Below, one piece after another: positions 21,811-33,894 of a stretch of DNA of 64,000 nt. Source of the DNA: Gonatopus flavifemur (taxonomy: Eukaryota; Arthropoda; Insecta; Hymenoptera; Dryinidae); NCBI GenBank assembly GCA_018340375.1, contig JAFFJZ010000002.1, positions 16,076,001-16,140,000 of the forward strand. Direction: 5' to 3'. The stretch's first letter is position 1, and each line of letters begins with the position of its first letter. The notes beneath the pieces are model-generated. The model made no database searches. It had not been told where the DNA came from and saw only the letters and a program-made list of their open reading frames with translations. Made by a program: the position numbers and the translations under genes.

Positions 21811-22240
21811 AGGGGTCGTCCATAAATTACGTAAGACGTTTGAGGGGAGGAGGGGGTTCATGGAATTCTTACCAGATCTTACAAGGGGGGAGGGGGAGGG
21901 GTTGCACCAAAATCTTACGTAAGATGGATGTAACTAAATATTAAGAAATTCAATTTCAACTGATTTCGAAAAACACATATTTCCTTCAACTTTTTCAAAG
22001 ATTTTACAAAGATGATGTTCTGTAATCAAGTATCCTTGGATAGTCAATTTTAGTAAGTTAATAATCATCAATGTTATACCATAATTGAGTCATTTATAAT
22101 TTCTGTACACTTCTGTATTATATTACCTTATCACATGGGGGAGGGGGAGGGGTTTAATGAAATCTTACGATGTCTTACAAGAGGGAGGGAGGGGGGTGAA
22201 AAAATGCCAAAATTGTCTGACGTAATTTATGGACGGCCCC
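21811..22240. mobile_element. MITE, AGGGGTCGTCCATAAATTACG ends
   Basis: Terminal repeats AGGGGTCGTCCATAAATTAC and, reversed, GGGGCCGTCCATAAATTACG are flanked by TA (21809-21810 and 22241-22242). GGGGCCGTCCATAAATTACGT is a terminus I recall from palindromic repeats widespread in insect genomes. Subterminal GGGGGAGGGGGAGGGGTT runs pair loosely across the element. No ORF of substance. Confidence 0.85.
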
Positions 22241-23215
22241 TAATCAACCTGCTGGAAATATTTCTCCGAATTTTTCTCCGATTTTGTTCGGGAATTTCTC
22301 CGAATTTGATACCAAATTGAGACGTTTCTCCGAAACACTTCGCTCATAGTCACTCCTCCGAATCGGAAGATTTAAATTTTTCCCGAATTTCTCCTCGAAA
22401 GATTACATTTCTCTCCGAATTATTCATTTGTCCAACGTAATTTATTTCGTGATCGAAATATTTCTCCAACCTTTTCCGACTAACTCCGAAATTTTCTCCG
22501 ATTTATCCAGATTTTCTCTAAATTTCATATTGAATTCACGAATTTCTCCGAAATACTCCACCTCAAATGATTTTTCTGAATCAAAAGTTCAGGTTTTCTC
22601 CGAGTTCTTTCTGAAATGATGATAGTATTCTTCGAATTATTCATATTCTTAACATAATTCATTCCATAATCAGAATATTTTTCCGAATTTCTCCGCAATA
22701 CTTCTGAGGGAGGATTGGAACTGTTCTATTCAACCTTTGACGATCCCCCCGAATCCCTCCGAAAATTCTCCAATGTATGGAAATTTGAATATAGATAAAG
22801 TTCGGAGAACTTCGGAGAGGCAGGTCCTCCCCACCTCTTTTCGTAGCCATTCGAAAACAATCGGAATAATCCATCACGCGTTCAAATGTTGGTAAGTGAT
22901 CCAAACTCCTCTGAATTTTCTTGAAAAATACATGTATCAATAAATCTTCAAACATATATCCAATTTCCTCCGAATTTTCCCTCAGTCTGACAAAAAATCA
23001 TGCCTAGAATCCACTAAACCCTCTATTTGTTACATGTTTTCGAAGGAATTCGGAGAAAATCGGAATACTCGGATCGATTGAACAATCCAAGTAATTTATA
23101 TGACTTTCTCTAATTTGCTTCTGAGAAGATGTGGAAATAGTTGCATTCAATTTCTGAAAATTTCCCGGATTCTCTCAGGACATTCCCTAATATATATTGA
23201 ACACACCCGACTGGA

Positions 23216-25759
23216 AATTGTCATCAGGTTAACCCAACATATCATGAGGACCTGACAAGGTCATCCGAAATAAGGAATACCCGTTACGGTCCTGATCGGG
23301 ATTAGGTGTGGATGACTCACGTATGGATGACCTCATTTGGTCCTAGTCAGGATTTCCTCAAATTATCCTGAAAAGGTCGAAGTAGGTTTTCCTTGCTGTA
23401 TCCGCATCAGGACCTCATTCGTTCATCCTAAGATCATGGACATAGTTTGATAAACTGAATACAAGAATGTACAGACTTGATTTCAGATTGTACACTCTTT
23501 GATTAAACAAATTTTCCTTCAATAAGGAGAAAATGTTTGAACGATTTTCAAATGTGCCTGTTTTTAAATTCAATCTCTTCATTCCGAACACATTACCTAC
23601 TTCTGAAAACTGTTGAACAATTTGTTCAATCTATTCTCAATATGAATTGAAAACTAACTATTTGGGTTTTAATTAGGCGGAACTTATGAAAATTTCACAA
23701 GATTTTCCACGTTATGCATACAGCGAAAAAAACTTAGCAAACGTTCAACCATCACCAGCGAAATAAGTATTTCATTTAACTTATCACAATTCTCATAAGG
23801 TTGATTTATTGACTATTCAGCATCATTTTTCTTTCCTACACATCACATCATCTGAGTATTATTCAAAGAGTATATATGAACTGAATGAATATGTGTTTCG
23901 TCATAATCAAATATAAGTTTCGAACAAGTACTCTTCTTTCGTTATTTCTTGATTAATACGCATAAAAAAATCTGTTATTGAGTGCAAAATGAATTATTGA
24001 ATCAGTTATCACTGCTGTAATATGTAAAAAATCATAAGTTGCTGATGTGGTGACAATTAATTCTATTCAAATATACGATAATATCAACAACGACAATATC
24101 TATATCAATATTAATTCACATCAGTATTTCTCGGAAAAAACTCAGAAATCCCAATCATTTTGTAATAATAAAGGTCATGAAGAACTCATTCGATCAAAAA
24201 TATTTCAAGCGAATGTTCAAAATGAAATGCAAAAAAATTGAATTATTCATTTTCAGCTCGACGGATGGTTTTACTTTTCAAATTAAAGAGTACTCTTGAA
24301 GTTGAAATTTGTTAATTTCAGAAAAAAGCCTCATTTTCTGAGTTGAATTTGTTGTTAGGGTGATGATGAACTTGTAAAAAGAGTTTGAAAGTTGAGTGGA
24401 ATCTATATTGATCAGGAAAGTCCAAATCGTGTGGCAAAAGTTAGAAAATCTGTCAACTTAGCTCACGGCGCATGGGCTTTTCTTCACTAAACCAAATGCT
24501 GGCAGGAGAAATTCATCAAAATATAGTGGATTCAAAGTGATGTGAAGTAAGAGAGGACCGAAATATTCATTAGATTTTATTCGTCCTTATAAACGTTCTA
24601 AAAAATAAGAAAAGACTATAGAAGATCCAAAGTGTCGTCTTCCCATATTTTTGTTCCAATAATGTTGTGTCGTGTTCCTACAAATAAATGTTATTATATT
24701 TATGAAACAGGTTCAATACACATGTTTTCTCAACCTAACACTAGTTACTGGTGAAAAGATACGAAAATGCACACTCAAAAATGCAAATCATTGAAACAAA
24801 AATATTGAGAGACGATACATTGAGTCATACATAGCCTTACCATATTTATCAACATTTTTATAATAACTAATAAAATTCAATGCATGTATCTGTCCTCTCT
24901 TACTTCACATCACTTTGAATCCACTATATTTTGATGAATTTCTCCTGCCAGCATTTGGTTTAGTGAAGAAAAGCCCATGCGCCGTGAGCTAAGTTGACAG
25001 ATTTTCTAACTTTTGCCACACGATTTGGACTTTCCTGATCAATATAGATTCCACTCAACTTTCAAACTCTTCCTACAAGTTTATTATCACCCCAAGAACA
25101 AATTCAACTCAGAAAATGAGGCTTTTTTCTGAAATTAACAAATTTCAACTTCAAGAGTACTCTTTAATTTGAAAAGTAAAACCATCCGTCGAGCTGGAAG
25201 TGAATAATTCAAGTTTTTTGCATTTCATTTTGAACATTCGCTTGACATATTTTTGATCAAATGAGTTCTTCATGACTCATATTTCTTACAAAATCAATAT
25301 GATCTCTGAGTTTTTGCCTAGAAGTGCTGATGTAAGTATTTGAAGAAAATTCATTTTCACTGCATCAACAAATTACAATTTTTTGACACGTTACAACAGC
25401 TATGACTGATTTACTTAATCATTTTGCACTTACTAACAGACTTTTTGATACACATTATTCAAGAAATAACCACCACACATTTCACAAAAATAATTCATCC
25501 ATTTGTTGATCACATAAATTTAACCTCACATCTGTCAACCGAACTGCAATTTTCACACAGGCTCATAGATTAGTTTTGATTTATTTTTGAGGTTTTAGTA
25601 AGGAATTCCTCACAAAATCCTAATTAGTCTTTCCTGATGGGGTCCTCATAATAGTGCAGCGTGACATGACTTGTTAGGTCCTGATGAGGTTGCCTTATTA
25701 GGACCTGATCTGGATCAAGGTTTACCTGATCTGGTCCATGGGGTAAATTTCTAGTCGGG
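23216..25759. mobile_element. 2.5 kb foldback element, CCCGACTGGAAATT ends, CCTGATCAGG word
   Basis: Ends CCCGACTGGAAATT and AATTTCTAGTCGGG are reverse complements. Subterminal blocks repeat TCCTGATCAGGT and GGACCTGA. The inner arms are strikingly complementary: about 24021-24558 pairs with 24892-25390 through GTCAACTTAGCTCACGGCGC, ATGCTGGCAGGAGAAATTCA and neighbours. The loop is about 24559-24891. A transcript would form a hairpin with a stem of at least 450 bp. No transposase is visible. Relatives lie at 42108-42402 and 63216-63420. Confidence 0.85.
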
Positions 25760-25765
25760 CATATA

Positions 25766-26595
25766 CATAGTTGGAAATTTTGTGTTAAATTCAACACATT
25801 TCACATGTCCCAAACGGTCCACACATATTTTTGTGTCGATATCACATAATGTATTTGTGTTAGCTAATAACTCAAGCTCGATGTAAATAATATAACACAA
25901 AAGGATGTTGATAAAATTTTGATTGGAATTTCCGATCGTGTAAATTCAACAGATAAGTACTGTCAAATGAAATCCAAAATAAGGAATGAATCAACAGTTC
26001 ACAAGTGTAATTTATGGATTTTTTTACATCAATCAAATGTGAAAATCACACTTTTTTCGTGTTGAAACAATGCATAAGAATAAATTGAAGAAAAAAAACA
26101 GTACTTCAATGAGCATTGAACGTGGATCGTCGGGACCGAATGTTGAAGCTGTATCACTCAAGCCACTGCCGGTCCTTTGATTGTGTGTACTTTCTTTGCG
26201 TATATCGACTCGCACTCTATCTTCAAATTCACATATCTAGAAAACGAATTTCCATCACAATGAAAGCTAAAACCAAAATGCATGAACAGTTCTTCCGACG
26301 ACTACTAAAGTTACACGTACATAGAAGTTTCATAAAAAAATAGCTCCCACCACTGGCGATCTCCCCTTGGTAGTTGAGAACAACACAATTTTTATGTTCA
26401 ATCTTGAGTTGAATAACATTTGTGTCATTTTGACACTTTTTTTCACTTGTTTGAATGATTTCACATTATAAATCAGTTGAGACCTGATTACACAAGGACT
26501 GTCTGTAGAAGTTACACGTGGTTGTGTTGAATATTTAACAGAAAATTCATGACACACGGATTTTTTAACACATTTACACAAAATTTTCAACTGTG
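25766..26595. mobile_element. Element with CATAGTTGGAAATTTTGTGT ends, TA duplication
   Basis: Left end CATAGTTGGAAATTTTGTGT and right end ACACAAAATTTTCAACTGTG are inverted repeats flanked by TA (25764-25765 and 26596-26597). The phrase ACATGTCCCAAACGGTCCAC marks the family and recurs at 58420-58629 and, decayed, at 54950-55139. Here the interior is expanded to 830 bp. Frames at 26033-26215 and 26330-26647 are explained by the element and look non-coding. Confidence 0.8.
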
Positions 26596-26892
26596 TATGG
26601 ATGAAATTCGGAGAAATTCGAAGGAAATCGGTATGATTTACTCTCAAAATTTGATGAGAAAGTGTTCAACTTTTGACAAAAAATTACAAATTCTTTCGAA
26701 TATGTTGCATTCGAAACATTCCAAACTTCTCGATTCCCTTATTCTGATTAGCGGAGAAATTCGGACCATTTAGGAGAAAATATGAACATTTCGTCAAAAA
26801 ACGGAGATTTGCGAATATTTTTCATAACTTTTTCTCCGAATTCCTCCGAAACTTTCGAAAATGAGAAATTCGGAGAAATATTTCCACCAGGG

Positions 26893-27170
26893 CATAACCT
26901 CACTTTTCATGTAATTTTTACGTGGTCATTTTTTTGCGTGTGGGGAAAAGGTAATGAGCATTTACTCTGGTACCATTGTAATTCTACCGATGTGAGAGTA
27001 AAATTAAAAGTACACTGTTTATGTAAATTTACCCATCGAGGAAGGTAAACTGCATTTACTCTTACACTGTTAGGTAATTATATTTGTATAATTGCGAGTT
27101 CCCATTATATTTTGGTGATATTACTTGTGTATGATATCAGTAAATTTACATCTTTTTTTTTCACAGCGTG
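26893..27170. repeat. GTAAATTTACC word element, right fragment
   Basis: It contains GTACCATTGTAATTCTACCG, TACACTGTTTATGTAAATTT and CAGTAAATTTACAT, matching 20725-21211 and 21590-21810. It ends TTTTTTTTTCACAGCGTG, resembling the CACNNTGTGAAAAA ends of other elements here. It is probably the right terminus of the outermost element in this nest. Confidence 0.5.
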
Positions 27171-27284
27171 TTTCAAAAAATGTTCATCCAAATCCTGATT
27201 CATGTTTCTCCTTTGATATTTCTTGAATCAGGGCAATGTCAATAGTTCACAATGAAGAGCGACTAATTGGTCTTGGAGAGTCAA

Positions 27285-27622
27285 CACGGAAAGAAATTTT
27301 TAGCTGTATCAGCTGAATTTTAGCTATCATAGCTGATCATTTCAGTACCCACAGGACACAAAAAGAAGAATTTGTAGCAGAGATCCCCATAATGATAGCA
27401 GTTTTGGGACACATGAGCGTTTATGAACATTTCTCTTTTAATTTGTGGTAATTTTTTTTAAATTCATAGCAATATGTATCAAATGCAAAGTTATCTCCAC
27501 CAAAATGGGGCATGGATCACCATAATTAAAGAAAAAGTGCACATAAATGTGCTCATGTGTTCCAGAACTGCCATCATTATGGTCAATCGTGCTACACATT
27601 TCCCATACGTTTTTCTCAGTGC
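27285..27622. mobile_element. Inverted-repeat element, ATAATGATAGCAGTTTTGGG arms
   Basis: The stretch opens with CACGGAAAGAAATTTTTAGC and AGCTGTATCAGCT words. An imperfect palindrome follows: CCCATAATGATAGCAGTTTT...ACACATGAGCG on the left pairs with GCTCATGTGTTCCAGAAC...CATTATGG on the right. The palindrome closes at TTTTTCTCAGTG (27621), so this may be a CACTGAG-end element inserted next to a truncated CACGGA-end element. Boundaries are tentative. Confidence 0.55.
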
Positions 27623-27668
27623 ATCTAATTCTTTGAGCAACCATTAGCAAAAATTTTGCTGATAAACC

Positions 27669-27770
27669 TCACAGCACTACAGTTCCAAAGGAATCTTCGA
27701 AGAATTCATAAAGAACACAATCATTTCAATAAGAATTTTTTATAAATGTTTCTGGGACTCCCAGGAAAAA
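27669..27770. repeat. AGAATTC-word repeat, relative of 8207-8325
   Basis: CACAGCACTACAGTTCCAAA, GAAGAATTCATAAAGAACAC and AATAAGAATT parallel the element at 8207-8325 in reverse orientation. Only part of the palindrome is preserved. Confidence 0.5.
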
Positions 27771-28596
27771 ATGATCGTCCATCTCACAGCTAATCATTTC
27801 TTTCCTTGGATGATTTCCTTGGAAACATTATTGTTCAATGTTCGTAATCAAGCGGGCTCCAAACCCACACGGACAGAATTAAATGATAAATATTGCGATG
27901 TGAACATGCCGCTGATTGAATCGCTATCACGAAGAATCGCATGAAACGTAGGCATCACTCGTTTCCGAGGTAATCAGCACTACGAAACATCGTGGTGTGG
28001 TCGTGACGATGTATTCTCCTTTGAAAATTTCACATCGGAATCATTACTATCAATTCTCTCCGTGCATGAGTGGGAATATTTGAAACGATCCTGGGGTAGG
28101 TTTTAAAAAATTCCTACTCACTCTCATTTTAAATTTATAAGATTCTACCGAAATCCCAAATTCGTATTCAAGTTTGTGCCGAGTTATTGAGGTTATTGCA
28201 CAACTTTCGCAACTTATTAGTGTTTCGCATGGATAACTTTCGATTCATTAATCATTTACTACGTTGAATACTCGGTGGATTGAGGGGTTGTGACTTCAAT
28301 CAGCAGTACATTGAGCTGAAAAAGTATTTTCTTATTCAACACCCCATATGGGAAATCTATATATAACATGTAAGAAAACTGCATGACACCTGTTATTGAA
28401 ATATAATTGTATAAAACTCGTGAAGAATTTTTCATAATATAAAGAAATTTTGTACAGAGGTTTTGAAATTATTTTTGTAGAAAAAAATCATATCCCGAGT
28501 GGAAAGATATTGTAAATTATATATAATTCATATACAATCTTTATAGTTTTAAACACTTGTGTACGAGTATTTGAAACAATTTATTTCAAAATTATA
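27771..28596. other. Unique-looking DNA, nothing identified
   Basis: Somewhat less AT-rich near 27850-28070 but without a sustained frame. No paired repeats are seen. Confidence 0.45.
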
Positions 28597-28915
28597 TAAA
28601 GGATGTCCCAGAACAAAGTATCAGAATTTTCACCAACGTATTCCTAAGAGAAAATTGAACGACTTTCCCATTCTAAATTTTTCGATCCGAAGCTTAATTT
28701 TTGAGTCATAAACAAAATAAGTTGACCATTCACGTAGCAGGTACATCGGCCAGTCCAATGATCGAAGAGTACACTCATGTAGCATCCACTTGATTCGTTG
28801 AAATCAACTTTGAAACTAAGCCTTGGATCAAAAGATGGTAAATGGAAAAGTTGTTCAGTTTTCTCTCAGGAACAAGGTGGTGAAAGGTCGACACTTCGTT
28901 CTGGAACACCCTGTT
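28597..28915. mobile_element. MITE, AGGRTGTYCCAGAACAAAGT ends
   Basis: AAAGGATGTCCCAGAACAAAGT is shortened here to GGATGTCCCAGAACAAAGT at the left. It pairs with ACTTCGTTCTGGAACACCCT at the right. Inner segments GAGAAAATTGAACGACTTT and AAAGTTGTTCAGTTTTCTC also pair, and the central halves are loosely complementary. No coding capacity. Target duplication unclear because AA/TT flanks are ambiguous. Confidence 0.8.
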
Positions 28916-28954
28916 TAATTTTTATGGAATTAAATATAATTTGTATGTAATTTC

Positions 28955-29831
28955 TATACCGGGTGTTTCAGAATTCATCATTGGCATTTCTGTGGCATAT
29001 TCTGCAGCCAAAATGCAATAATTTCCCGTATGAACAAATTTTTTTCGAGGCGTAGTTTTTTAAGATATGAGCATTTTTCAATTCTTTTCCAAATCCACAT
29101 TACTCAAAAGTATTGTGTGCTACACTTTTGAGCTCGACGCCATTCGCTAAGTAGGAAAACGGCGGATTTCTGGAAGAAAATTGAAATATTCCATCATTTT
29201 TCCACCCCAAGGTCTAGCGATTTGAAATCTTTTAGCTTCTACACTGAGAACCCAATTTTTTAGACTGAAAGAAACTTCTCTTTGTCCTCATTCTAATAAA
29301 TCTTTTTTTCAATAGAAAAAAAATTCAGTTAAATGGAAAAAGTTTTCATCAGATTGAAACGAAAAATTCTCAAATTGAAACAGAAATAGGTATATTCCTT
29401 CTTGAATTCGAAGAATGTGATTTCAATTCAAAGACAAATTTTTCCATTGAAATGAATTATTCTTTTCATCGGACACAAGATTTCTCGGAATGAGGACAAA
29501 GAAATTTTCTTCAAGTCTAAGAAATTGGGTTCTCAGTGTAGTCAATCAGCATTCAATAACTTTCAATTATTATAGTTCCAAAACACACAATGATAGGATA
29601 ATTCAATTTTTTTCCAGAAATTCGCCATTTCCCAACTCAGCGTTTGGCATCAAGTTCAAGTATGGAGCATATGATGTTTCAAAGTCATTTGGATTTGAGA
29701 AATAAATTTTAAATGCTCATATCTCAAAAACTAAACTTCAAGAAAATTGTATGTATACGGGAAATTATTGCATTTTGGCTGTAGAATATGCCAAAGAAAT
29801 GCCAATGATGAATTCTGTAACATCCTGTATA
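28955..29831. mobile_element. Foldback element, ATACCGGGTGTTTCAGAATTC ends, host of a nested MITE
   Basis: Arms of well over 100 bp pair across the guest: TTCAGAATTCATCATTGGCA with TGCCAATGATGAATTCTGTA, then ATTCTGCAGCCAAAATGCAA with TTGCATTTTGGCTGTAGAAT, then AGATATGAGCATTTTT with AAATGCTCATATCT. Without the 297-bp guest it is about 580 bp. Short frames on its right arm at 29747-29990 are artefacts of the repeat. Confidence 0.85.
29242..29538. mobile_element. MITE, CACTGAGAACCCAATTTTTTAG ends, nested, TA duplication
   Basis: Ends CACTGAGAACCCAATTTTTT and, reversed, CACTGAGAACCCAATTTCTT are flanked by TA (29240-29241 and 29539-29540). Subterminal TTTGTCCTCATTC pairs with GAATGAGGACAAA. A second copy of this family lies at 38174-38446, giving independent support for the boundaries. 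Confidence 0.92.
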
Positions 29832-30200
29832 ACAATGATACACAATTCTGCCATAATAATTACCCAGGACAGCACAACAATAAAAAAGTTTTATCCTTCA
29901 CCTTGGAATTTGGAAATTGTTTCAGAGTGGTTTTGGGGTACTAAATACGAAAACAATATCAGATGTATTGAATTAGTTCAATTTTTATAACTTTCCATAC
30001 GTACTTTCTTCACAAAATCTACATAACTGATAAATTTTATACAATAAATCATTACAAAAAACGAATTAATTCAAGAAATCTAATTTCATTCTCGTATTCA
30101 GCACATAATAGTTACTTCGAATCAGTGTTTGAACCTCGGCATATAAAATGTTTGTTGACTAGTGTTATCAGTGTCACGGATCTTTTAATAAAATTTACTA

Positions 30201-30392
30201 CACCGAGAAAAGAAAGTTATTTATACAAAGAAACCATTTCTCCCAATAGTAACAAAGAAATAATTTTTTTATTTGATGCGTGTTGTTTCGATGACCATTC
30301 AATTAGATTGATAAAACATGCTTTGTAATGAAGAAATATACATTTGAATGGAAGCAATAGTTCCTTTGTCTAAATCAATTTCTCTCTCAGCG
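30201..30392. mobile_element. Decayed MITE, CACCGAGAAAAG / CTCTCTCAGCG ends, TA flanks
   Basis: The ends CACCGAGAAAAGAAA and TTTCTCTCTCAGCG are imperfect reverse complements flanked by TA (30199-30200 and 30393-30394). Next-in segments TTATACAAAGAAACC and CCTTTGTCTAAAT also pair loosely. The divergence between arms suggests an old insertion. Confidence 0.6.
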
Positions 30393-33054
30393 TATGAAAT
30401 GATAGAATTTTGATCAAATCCACAACGCTTCATCGTGCACTTCGTTATAAAATCAACTGATATTTTTTGGTTATAATAATTCCACGACAAATGGAACTAT
30501 AAACTCCTATTCGCATGGGATTGTCAATCGAAGTAGTAATTAAGAAACAGAACTGATAAGCTTGCTTAGAATAAAAACATACTTGAAAGTATATTTTTGA
30601 GTTTGTTCTCCAAACGTCAGTCCAATTGTTCTGATGCATTCAGAGCAACCTAAGTTTTTTTTATCGGAACTTCATGATACTGGATAATTTTGATTCAAAA
30701 CATTGTCAACGACTCGCTGGAATGTTGAATTTTGTTCGTTGTATTCAATTCCAGAACCAAAATCAATAAAAAATAGTGATTCATTGGTTTACCAGCAGTA
30801 AAACACAGTAGTAAAATGATCGAAATACATAGCAGCGATAACTCAATAATACTCACAGTAATTCAGATTTATAGAATATCGTATTGGATCTTATAGCATC
30901 TTACTGATTCATCACGCAAGGAACAATATACAGAAAAATTGCGTTCGTTCATCGCGATTGCGGAATGAAAATTTCTCACGAAATTCAGTGCAAAAAGCTG
31001 TATATTTCATCGAAATTGTATTGATTTTCCATATTACAGTCCTTGGAAAGGTTATTCTGTTTATTGCTGAGGATATATCACTTTTTTTCGATTCCATATG
31101 ACTTTATATATATGATAAAACATTCGAATCTCTCGTAAAATGTGAATTTTTTCAATCGATGCACGGTCACGTGTCATCACCGATCATCATTTTCACAACA
31201 ATCAGATTTATTTATCGAAACATTTGCATCTGATTGAAACAAACTTGTTCCTTTTCTTCAAAAAATGCAATTTCTCCAAGTGAAATTTCGCGGTTTATCA
31301 AAAGTGTTTCTATTTCTTCCGTCGAGTGAAATTTTTATCCTTCTTGGGAAAATGAATCAAAGCAAAAAGAATCCAACGTTCGATGTTAAAAGTTGGAGAT
31401 CAGTTCATTGACGGAGTAACTTTTCAAAAAGAATTGAGTACTCTCAGAGATGACTGAAAATCAACCGTGGAATTTTCTGCTTTGAAAATTTATAGTGAAA
31501 ATACTTCATCCGAATAATCAGAAACTTCAGGATAGGATCGTTTTACACGATTGCTCAAACAATAATGATTGATTAGTAAAAAAGGATTCCATTAATTTGA
31601 ATACATTCTACATGAAGTTATAATCAAAAATTCCTATCCTCATTCTATACTCATTCAAAAATCAGTATCCTTTCCTCAATCAAAACATGTTTCCAACAGC
31701 GCACCAATGCGGATATCTCGTTCTATGGAATATTCAACATGAAAATGCATATATGAAGATCCCTTTGCAGTAATATATACTTTTAATTCATTACTGATAT
31801 TTCTAACTGTTTTGGATTTTCTCAACCAAAGGAAACACCGATGGGAAAATTAAAAACAGAAAATTCAAGAAAAAGCAACAAGGATTCTTTGACGAAGAAT
31901 AATTTTTCTGAAGCACAAAGAAGTCTTTTCCGCATCGAAAAAAAAAGGATTTGACAGAAACTTTCAGCATCAAATTCAAAGTTCCTATATAAAATAGAGA
32001 GAAAAGTGTTTCCTCGGATAGAATAAATTTTCATTTGTCTCCATGAAATGCAGTTTTATCTCAAGCCAGAAAATATCGATTCAATAGTAACCGAGGAAAT
32101 TTTTGCATTGTTTCATTCCCCGGATCGAACAAAATATTATTCTGGATATCAACCAAAATATTTGCAACCGGAACTTACGTCTGCACCGATCTGTATCATT
32201 GGGAGCATATCTTACAAAATCAAATTGCGCATTTATGTGGAATCAGTTCTGGGTAGCGTCAAAGGGTCGTCGCACGTATCGAATTTATTCATGCAGATAC
32301 GATTCTAGAAACTTGAGAATATTAAACTACATTTTACTTCTTTCGAGATATATACGCGGTTATGAAAAGTCTTACACATCATACTAGTTCATGGAATATC
32401 AAAAAGCAGTTGCTCTATTTTTGCCAAGAATGTATGTAGGAAGTGGAAATTGAGTCTCCGAAATTCCATTTAATCCATTAACGTCTGTGATCGATCATTT
32501 CTTTTTCGACTGGTTTTTATCTCAGGAGAATACAAAAAGACCATTGCAAATTGTGACCATCAAGTTTAATCTCGGATTCGAAAGAACAGACTTTTTCCAT
32601 TGGAAAACTTGGTATGCAAAATCCTCAATAGTCGTTTCGTACTTTCCTCTGATGAAAAATCAGGCCATATACAAAATGATCGATTAGGCGTGGATGTATT
32701 CAGAGAAACTACTTTTTTTCAACGTAGTTGAAGAGAAATCGAGTTGAATATGGATCAAGGGTACAAATCAGATTCTAAGTCTGTTGGCCTATTTTCCAAT
32801 ATAAATTCTGAAAAAAAGTCTAATACGGTGATTGAAATTTAACGAATCAGATTTATTAACAGTTAATTGAGATACATCTTCCTCAATGTGTGGGTTGAAA
32901 CAAGCTATGGATAATGTAGACCTAACGTATGAGAAATTCAATAATTCCTCTTAGACAGAGGCAGTGCTCAATTAGCGTTGACGATCCCCTTTATCTTCAT
33001 AACTCAACGATCTATTAATCCTTACTGTTTTTCTGATTGGCCAAACTGGTACCT
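30393..33054. other. Unique-looking DNA, nothing identified
   Basis: No inverted-repeat pairs or credible genes. Several frames of 60-94 codons (for example 32048-32308 and 32103-32387) overlap one another in different phases, as expected by chance. Confidence 0.45.
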
Positions 33055-33894
33055 CTATGACTGATTTAGATTTCTTGCATACCTCCATATCACATCTATT
33101 AGAGTCTCAGTATCTAAATTATATTCAAGTTTAAGTAGACTTTGCCTTATATTGCTGCGAATTTCCGTAGTTTCTTGCATATTTGCTTGGTATTTTGTAA
33201 TCTGGCTTGTGTACCTCTTTGAATGTATACTCTTGATCAAGGTTATCAAGGGTAAAGTTTTCAGTTGATACTTATCACTGTAGATTGTACAGGAAAATAA
33301 TTGCTGATATGTTTAATGTATTCAAGAGTTGAATTAAATACAAGACTACTGATAGTTCTTACCATATTCAATAAAGTTTCGGTAAAATACAATATTTTCA
33401 CAGTGAGATTTACTACCTTAGGTTGAAAATCTGATTGAAGGTCTAGTAAAGGGTACAAAATATCCTTCAGGAGCTTTATAATTCAGTGTAGTGCTGTATG
33501 GTTAACCGACTGAATAAAATACACAGCACTAGGGTGAAGGGAATCTCTTTATGAGCGTTCAGTAAACGAAACACAAGACAATCTGCTATAGTAGCTATTT
33601 TTGGAATTGATGTGTAGATAGCGAGAATATTGCCCAATGGAGGTTGATAATATCGTCCAAGCTAGGTCAAGCTATTCCTTAACCTATCGCCAAGACATTG
33701 TTCAAGCTGAACACAGTTATTCCCGATGCTTGATGTGGAATTGGAACTTATACCACGTCCTTCTATGCACAGAAGCTCTTGGGCCAAAAGTCTACGAAAA
33801 CACCCTAGTGGGAATTAATCTAGCTAGTCTCCAGGCCATTAGAAGATCTCACCAGGCACTTGTGAGGGACTTGCAAACTCTAATAATGACCTGA
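33055..33894. other. Compositionally distinct island with three open frames, unrecognised
   Basis: Two adjacent minus-strand frames (33261-33458 and 33055-33249) and one plus-strand frame (33637-33894) lie in an 840-bp stretch that is less AT-rich and lacks the MITE words. The plus frame encodes 85 residues with an internal imperfect repeat, NIVQARSSYS then DIVQAEHSYS, and an amphipathic C-terminal half. The minus frames have coding-like mixed composition. I recognise no family. Degraded gene, captured foreign sequence or chance are all possible. Confidence 0.3.

Larger units (their letters stand above)
22248..26892. mobile_element. TTCTCCGAA-word element, split by two nested elements
   Basis: Left end CCTGCTGGAAATATTTCTCC (22248) pairs with right end GGAGAAATATTTCCACCAGG (to 26892). 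The left part (22248-23215) carries dozens of TTTCTCCGAATTT variants; the right part (26596-26892) carries ATTCGGAGAAAT in inverse orientation. Between them sit the 23216-25759 foldback element and the 25766-26595 element. Native length is about 1.27 kb, built almost wholly from one short word; no gene. Confidence 0.75.
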
